Below are positions 59,857 to 64,000 of a DNA stretch of 64,000 nucleotides, piece by piece. This DNA is from UBA1563 sp041667115 (GTDB lineage Bacteria > Bacteroidota > Ignavibacteria > Ignavibacteriales > Ignavibacteriaceae), in contig JBAYFO010000003.1 in the NCBI GenBank assembly GCA_041667115.1, positions 1 to 64,000 on the forward strand. The letters run 5' to 3'. A program made the position numbers and the translations under genes. The notes under the pieces were generated by a model. It was given only the letters and a program-made list of their open reading frames with translations. It was not told the DNA's origin and ran no database searches. Every line of letters starts with the position of its first letter. Position 1 is the first letter of the stretch.

Positions 59857-62661
59857 TTATTTAAGGATTATAAACTTCTTTGTATCCACAAATGTTCCGG
59901 TTTGTAGCCGGTAATAATAAACACCGCTTGAAAGTTTACTTCCATCAAATTCTACTTCGTAGTTGCCTGAAGCTTTTTGTTCATTAACAAGTGTTGCCAC
60001 TTCCATTCCCAGCATATCAAAAACTTTTAATGTAACATGGCTGGCAGCGGGAATTTGATAGTTGATTACTGTTGTTGGATTAAACGGGTTCGGATAATTC
60101 TGTTCTAATGCAAACCGGGTTGGCGCATCAACCTTCACTTCTACAACATTGCTATATTGATACTTACCGTCAAAATCGATTTGCTTCAAACGGTATTGCA
60201 CTTTTCCACTTGGCGGTGTTACATCTGTAAAAGAATAACTTTTTGGTGAGTTGGAATTTCCGTTGCCTTGTACAAATCCAATTTTCTCCCAACCTCTCCC
60301 GTCCCGACCAGTCGGGACACCCTCTCCATGGTAAGGAGAGGGACGGGGTGAGGTTCGTTCCATCTCAAACCCGTAATTTTTCACTTCCGTTGCTGTCTGC
60401 CAATTTAACAAAACTTTTCCATCAACACACTCTGCACTAAATGAAGTTAACTCAACCGGAAGCGCGCCGGATGTTATTCCATATCTGTTTGCAAGATAAT
60501 GTTCTATACTACTTCTATCTGATGTACTCAGATTAGTGTTGTAAAGAATTACTTCCGCAATATCACCATTAAAATAATATGTGCCATCACTGCGTACACC
60601 AAGCTGCAGCGCGCCACTGTTTGATGATAGAATGTTCGCACTCGACGTTCCTCCATCAGTTCCATCAACTCTAACTGCACCGCCGGTTGCTGAAGCTCTG
60701 GCAGAAAAAATGTGTGCATTACCATCCGTATAAGCTCCCGTTAAACCTTCATCCAAATAGGTTGAGGAAATTGGAATAAACCTTGCTCCATTCAAATGAT
60801 ATTCAAATTGTTCTGTTGCGCCGCCGCTTATTAGAAACTCCGGATTAGCAGTATAACTTGAACGCGCAACAATAAACATTTCATACGGATTGCTTTGTAT
60901 TCCCAGCGTTGAAGAAGCCGGCAAATTCATTTTAGATGTTGTTCCATCAAATCTAATTACCGGATTTCCATTCATGGAATTAGAAACAAGTGTAGGTTGA
61001 TTTGCACTTGTGCTTTGCGAAGCGTCATTTCCCAAACCGGAAACATCTCCCCAAGTTGAAACCGCTGAACTTGCCGATGTTACGGCTAAATCCGAACGAA
61101 GCCACAGTTTAAGATTGCTGGATGGAATTGAACTGCTTAAAAATATTTTTCCGGTTGAACTTGTAATTTCTCCGGCAACAAGTTTGTAATAATATAGTGT
61201 TCCCTCCGTTAGCCCGGTTATTGTTGTATTTACATTCAGGCTTCCCGATGCGGGTACAGTTCCGCTTTGCGTAGATGTGCTCTGGTTTAAGTTGTTGGGG
61301 TCGGTTCCGTAAATAAAATGGTAATCAACATCGGTGTTTGCAAAGGCGCTGTTGGAAATTACCCCGTTCAAAGTTAATGATGTTGAGGATGCGATAGTTG
61401 ACGGCGTAACAGAAGCCGTTATCGAACTGCCCGGAATTGCCGTAGCAACTTTTAATAATCCGTTGTAAAAACTTGTGGCATCGCCAAATGCGGGACCGGT
61501 GTAGATATTGTCATACAGAATACCATACCTCATTCCTGTAGGATCCCAAACAGTTGTGTAAACATCCCAATTCTCGTTGGAAAGCGTTACGGTTCTGCTT
61601 TCGTAAGCCGCTAGGGTATAACTATTTTCCGTTCCGCCGGCATTTCGCATCACAAAAGTATGCGTGGCATCGTCGCGGTTATAAAGTTCAAAATTGGCAG
61701 TGGTGGCAGTTGTTGAAAGCGGCGTTACTGAAAGCCAGGCCATGCCTTCGTAGGCGTAACCACCTGATGGGGAGGAAATAGCAAATGCTTCTGGGTCTCC
61801 AGAAATACCTATTTGAGCCTCAGCCAAAGTACCCGCAAAATAAGCAACAGACTGTGGCGCTATGGTGTATGTATAATTTGAAGAGCCACATGTAATTTCA
61901 ATATTAACTGAACTTGAATTACTGTTTTCAATTCTATACATCATTTTATCGGAAGCTATTTTTCCGGTGGCTGTCATAAAGATTTTCTGTTTAGGTAATT
62001 GTGTTTCCGAACAAAGTTGGTCGTTAGTAAAAACCTGCTTAAATAAGGTAAAGTGATAATAAAATGAACAAATGCTGCCTTTTCCCACAAATACTTGCTG
62101 TACTTGGTTAGTTCCAATTATTACACTTCCTGTGTATGAAGCACCCGCACTATAATTAACTGTAATTTCAAACGAATTATTATTCATCACATCGAAATAT
62201 GCCCATGTTTCACTATCGGTACAAGTCGCACTAATAAAAATGTTACGGGTTGGGTCAATGGCTGTTGCTATAAAATCGCGACCGTAATATGTGCCGTTTT
62301 CGTTCACCACTTTTAAGCGGTAGTGGATCAGCCGTTCTTGCGGACCGGTGTATGTGTAGTTAAGGGTAACGGCTGCATTAATTGCATTGTCAACGCTTCC
62401 GGTTACTGTTCCGGGGCTTGCAGAAACTGTATTGCCGTAACTTGTTGTATTGCCATATTCAAAACTAACCGTGCAGTTTGTTCCATTAGCATTTACAGTT
62501 CCGTTTAGAGCCGCAGAAATTCTGATATTAGAACTTGCTTCAGGTATTTCGGTGGAACTAACGCCTGATGCTTTGAGGGTTAACACGGTTGGCGTTTGGG
62601 CAAAAAGCATTATGTTAAAAATGGAAATTATTAAAGCCGCAAAAAAGATTTTTGTTTTCAT
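59857..62661 (-). CDS. Large T9SS-exported protein with LamG-like domain
   Basis: A 934-residue secreted protein beginning at ATG 62661 with a signal peptide (KIFFAALIISIFNIMLFAQ). The N-terminal part has Ig/fibronectin-like strands, the middle a LamG/concanavalin-like domain (LKLWLRSDLAV to AEVILYNTNLS), and the C-terminal 90 residues are a type IX sorting tail (ALEQNYPNPFNPTTVINYQ, SSGVYYYRLQTG). A palindromic DNA repeat is inserted in frame and adds a Pro/Arg/Gly-rich loop (SPRPSPYHGEGV) before the tail. It probably ends up on the cell surface. It follows the response-regulator gene but has its own gap. Confidence 0.88.
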   Translation of the reverse strand: MKTKIFFAALIISIFNIMLFAQTPTVLTLKASGVSSTEIPEASSNIRISAALNGTVNANGTNCTVSFEYGNTTSYGNTVSASPGTVTGSVDNAINAAVTLNYTYTGPQERLIHYRLKVVNENGTYYGRDFIATAIDPTRNIFISATCTDSETWAYFDVMNNNSFEITVNYSAGASYTGSVIIGTNQVQQVFVGKGSICSFYYHFTLFKQVFTNDQLCSETQLPKQKIFMTATGKIASDKMMYRIENSNSSSVNIEITCGSSNYTYTIAPQSVAYFAGTLAEAQIGISGDPEAFAISSPSGGYAYEGMAWLSVTPLSTTATTANFELYNRDDATHTFVMRNAGGTENSYTLAAYESRTVTLSNENWDVYTTVWDPTGMRYGILYDNIYTGPAFGDATSFYNGLLKVATAIPGSSITASVTPSTIASSTSLTLNGVISNSAFANTDVDYHFIYGTDPNNLNQSTSTQSGTVPASGSLNVNTTITGLTEGTLYYYKLVAGEITSSTGKIFLSSSIPSSNLKLWLRSDLAVTSASSAVSTWGDVSGLGNDASQSTSANQPTLVSNSMNGNPVIRFDGTTSKMNLPASSTLGIQSNPYEMFIVARSSYTANPEFLISGGATEQFEYHLNGARFIPISSTYLDEGLTGAYTDGNAHIFSARASATGGAVRVDGTDGGTSSANILSSNSGALQLGVRSDGTYYFNGDIAEVILYNTNLSTSDRSSIEHYLANRYGITSGALPVELTSFSAECVDGKVLLNWQTATEVKNYGFEMERTSPRPSPYHGEGVPTGRDGRGWEKIGFVQGNGNSNSPKSYSFTDVTPPSGKVQYRLKQIDFDGKYQYSNVVEVKVDAPTRFALEQNYPNPFNPTTVINYQIPAASHVTLKVFDMLGMEVATLVNEQKASGNYEVEFDGSKLSSGVYYYRLQTGTFVDTKKFIILK
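60291..60355. repeat. Palindromic repeat inserted in frame in a coding region
   Basis: Outer arms AACCTCTCCCGTCCC (60291-60305) and the near-complement ending at 60355 enclose two smaller palindromes, GTCCCGAC-CA-GTCGGGAC (60301-60318) and CCCTCTCC-ATGGTAA-GGAGAGGG (60320-60342). The composition is GC-rich in an AT-rich gene. The insert keeps the frame and encodes the SPRPSPYHGEGV loop. Peptides of the form SPRPSPxxGEG are a known product of such repeats in many bacteria. Confidence 0.8.
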
Positions 62662-62763
62662 TTCGTATTCTTTTGTTGATAGTTTATCAAAATATATTAC
62701 GCTTCGATACAAAGCTATTTTATAGCATTAGTACATACAATAGCCCATTTGGGTAAGTGTGAT

Positions 62764-62838
62764 GCGGTTCTCTGTGAAACTCTGTGACTTCTTTGTGCTC
62801 TCTGTGTAATTCAAAAAAATTCTCTCACAGAGAACCGC
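62764..62838. repeat. Dispersed inverted repeat GCGGTTCTCTGTGA
   Basis: Perfect fourteen-base arms GCGGTTCTCTGTGA (62764-62777) and TCACAGAGAACCGC (62825-62838) with several CTCTGTG words in the loop. The pattern is a common dispersed repeat type. It lies between the response regulator and the T9SS protein gene on the minus strand and may separate their transcripts. Confidence 0.65.
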
Positions 62839-62881
62839 AGAGAAAAGAAAGACAGTACACTTTGTTTACTTTTTACAATTA

Positions 62882-63508
62882 TTATGTTTTGAGATATTTT
62901 ACAACTGCTTCCGTGCGGGAGTGCACTTGCAGCTTTTCATAAATCTTGCGCAGATGATTGTGAACGGTATCTGGGCTGATAAGCAGTTCAGAAGCAATTT
63001 CTTTATAAAGATATCCCTTGGAAAGAAGCTCCAGTATTTGTTCTTCGCGTGGGCTTAACGTGACTTTGTCATTTTTTTCCCCACGTGGTTCTATGTGAAA
63101 CGATTGAACAACTTTACGGGCGATTTGCGCCGACATTGGCGAGCCGCCTTTTGTTACATCAGTTAGAGCCGAAATAATTTCTGCCGGTTGAGTAAGTTTC
63201 AGTAAATATCCAACAGCGCCAGCTTGCAATGAATTAAAAATTTTATTGGCGTCTTCGTAAACCGTAAGCATAATAATCAACAGCCCGGGTATTTTCATCT
63301 TCAACTGCTTTGTACATTCAATGCCGTCAATTCCCGGCAGGTTAATATCCATCAAAACTATATCCGGCGCTTTGGTGGGAATATCTTCAAGCGCATCTTC
63401 GGCGTTTGGATACGCGCCAACACACCGGAAACCATCGCTTCCCTCAAGCAAATCAATTAAGTTATTGCGAATCTTATCGTCATCTTCAACTAATGCTACA
63501 CGTATCAT
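62882..63508 (-). CDS. LuxR/NarL-family response regulator
   Basis: A 208-residue regulator with receiver domain (E8-D9-D10, phospho-acceptor D54 in VLMDINLPGIDG, and LTVYEDANKIF) and C-terminal LuxR helix-turn-helix (REEQILELLSKGYLYKEIASELLISPDTVHNHLRKIY, described in parts). ATG 63508 (MIRVALVEDD) gives the standard start. The frame stays open to ATG 63535, overlapping the kinase stop as ATGA, which is an alternative that would couple translation. It pairs with the kinase at the window edge. Confidence 0.92.
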   Translation of the reverse strand: MIRVALVEDDDKIRNNLIDLLEGSDGFRCVGAYPNAEDALEDIPTKAPDIVLMDINLPGIDGIECTKQLKMKIPGLLIIMLTVYEDANKIFNSLQAGAVGYLLKLTQPAEIISALTDVTKGGSPMSAQIARKVVQSFHIEPRGEKNDKVTLSPREEQILELLSKGYLYKEIASELLISPDTVHNHLRKIYEKLQVHSRTEAVVKYLKT

Positions 63509-63534
63509 TTTTTTCTTTTTATCAAAACTAATCA

Positions 63535-64000
63535 TCAAATATCGTTTGGGAAATAGCCCGTTTGGGTAAATGCAGTATTTATTTGCAGCGGAACTTCCAT
63601 TTTTATTCTTGTACCGGCGTTGAATTTTGTATCTATGGAATAACTTCCGTTAATGCTTTTAATTCGCCGCTCAATGTTTTTTAAACCGTTTCCATATTTG
63701 CGTGTGTTAGTAATATCAAAGCCACATCCGTCATCAACAATTGAAACGAGCAAATCGGTTTTTGTTCCCCTTAGCTGCATGGTAACAAGAGAAGCATCGG
63801 CATGTTTAACAATATTGTTGAGAGATTCTTTAACCGCCATAATAATGTTGCGGCGTACTTCGTAAGAAATTTTCTCGTTTGGAAATAGAGGCGGAATATC
63901 AATCCGGCATTTAATATTTGCTTTCTGCAAAAAATTAATTGCACTTTGACTCAAATAACTTCCAAACTCTTCAAGGGTATCGTTTGTTGGATTAAGCGCC
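63535..64000 (-). CDS. Sensor histidine kinase, C-terminal part (cut by the window edge)
   Basis: The reading frame runs off the right end without a start codon. The visible 155 residues begin ALNPTNDTLEEFGSYLSQSA, the linker after a HisKA_3 domain. They continue with an HATPase_c domain: N-box KESLNNIVKHADAS, G1 box DDGCGFDITN and G2 box GNGLKNIERR. The region upstream with the phospho-acceptor histidine is outside the window. A TTG inside (63954) is not the start. The gene overlaps the response-regulator region and is its cognate kinase by position. Confidence 0.9.
   Translation of the reverse strand, partial: ALNPTNDTLEEFGSYLSQSAINFLQKANIKCRIDIPPLFPNEKISYEVRRNIIMAVKESLNNIVKHADASLVTMQLRGTKTDLLVSIVDDGCGFDITNTRKYGNGLKNIERRIKSINGSYSIDTKFNAGTRIKMEVPLQINTAFTQTGYFPNDI

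Overview
The window is AT-rich bacterial DNA and most likely comes from the Ignavibacteria (Bacteroidetes/Chlorobi group). This is an inference. It rests on the NYPNPFNP-type type IX secretion tail of the protein at 59857-62661, the FlgD-like tail at 6981-8636, the Bacteroidetes-type BatA protein, ORF6N and DUF4143 proteins, and many short dispersed palindromic repeats. No rRNA, tRNA, CRISPR array or complete insertion sequence was seen. The window edge cuts one gene, a histidine kinase at the right end.

Layout. 1-1868: a small secreted protein and a REP-associated (RAYT) transposase bracketed by two direct repeats of about 150 bp made of REP-like palindromes. 1869-11947 (minus): a long co-directional run, bamD, thioesterase, secreted FG-GAP protein, secreted metalloprotease, then ccmA-ccmB-ccmC-ccmD-ccmE-ccmF (System I cytochrome c maturation). 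CcmE has Cys in place of the heme-binding His, and no ccmG or ccmH is present. 12019-15588: ORF6N protein, a hypothetical, htpX, hemL. 15703-25395: MFS transporter, a two-component pair, a nuclease-like gene followed by a DUF4143 ATPase and a duplicated gene fragment, an FAD-linked oxidase and aconitase. 25473-36088: BatA, hemW, a small protein, recN, NUDIX, a hendecad coiled-coil protein, a YkvA-like protein, an S9 peptidase and a polytopic membrane protein.

36257-45991 (minus) is the most striking region: seven consecutive genes for membrane and multiheme cytochromes. They carry 50 predicted heme c sites (13 + 19 + 7 + 11), a b6-like cytochrome b, a Rieske protein and two HydC/FdnI-like diheme b modules. 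The set combines a CbcL-like fusion, a two-gene version of the same idea, a NapC/NirT (ImcH-like) cytochrome and a Rieske/cytochrome b complex with a multiheme cytochrome in place of cytochrome c1. It looks like several alternative routes for moving electrons from menaquinol to periplasmic acceptors. The Ccm system and the heme genes hemL and hemW in the same window would supply such cytochromes, although they are not in the same operon.

46490-64000: an extremely acidic small protein, hldD/rfaD (LPS heptose), metH, a CocE/NonD hydrolase and a SnoaL-like protein, a lipoprotein with seven 52-residue repeats, a polyferredoxin/DUF362 pair with gpsA and plsY, a large T9SS-exported LamG-like protein with a palindromic repeat inserted in frame, and a second LuxR-type response regulator with a truncated kinase.
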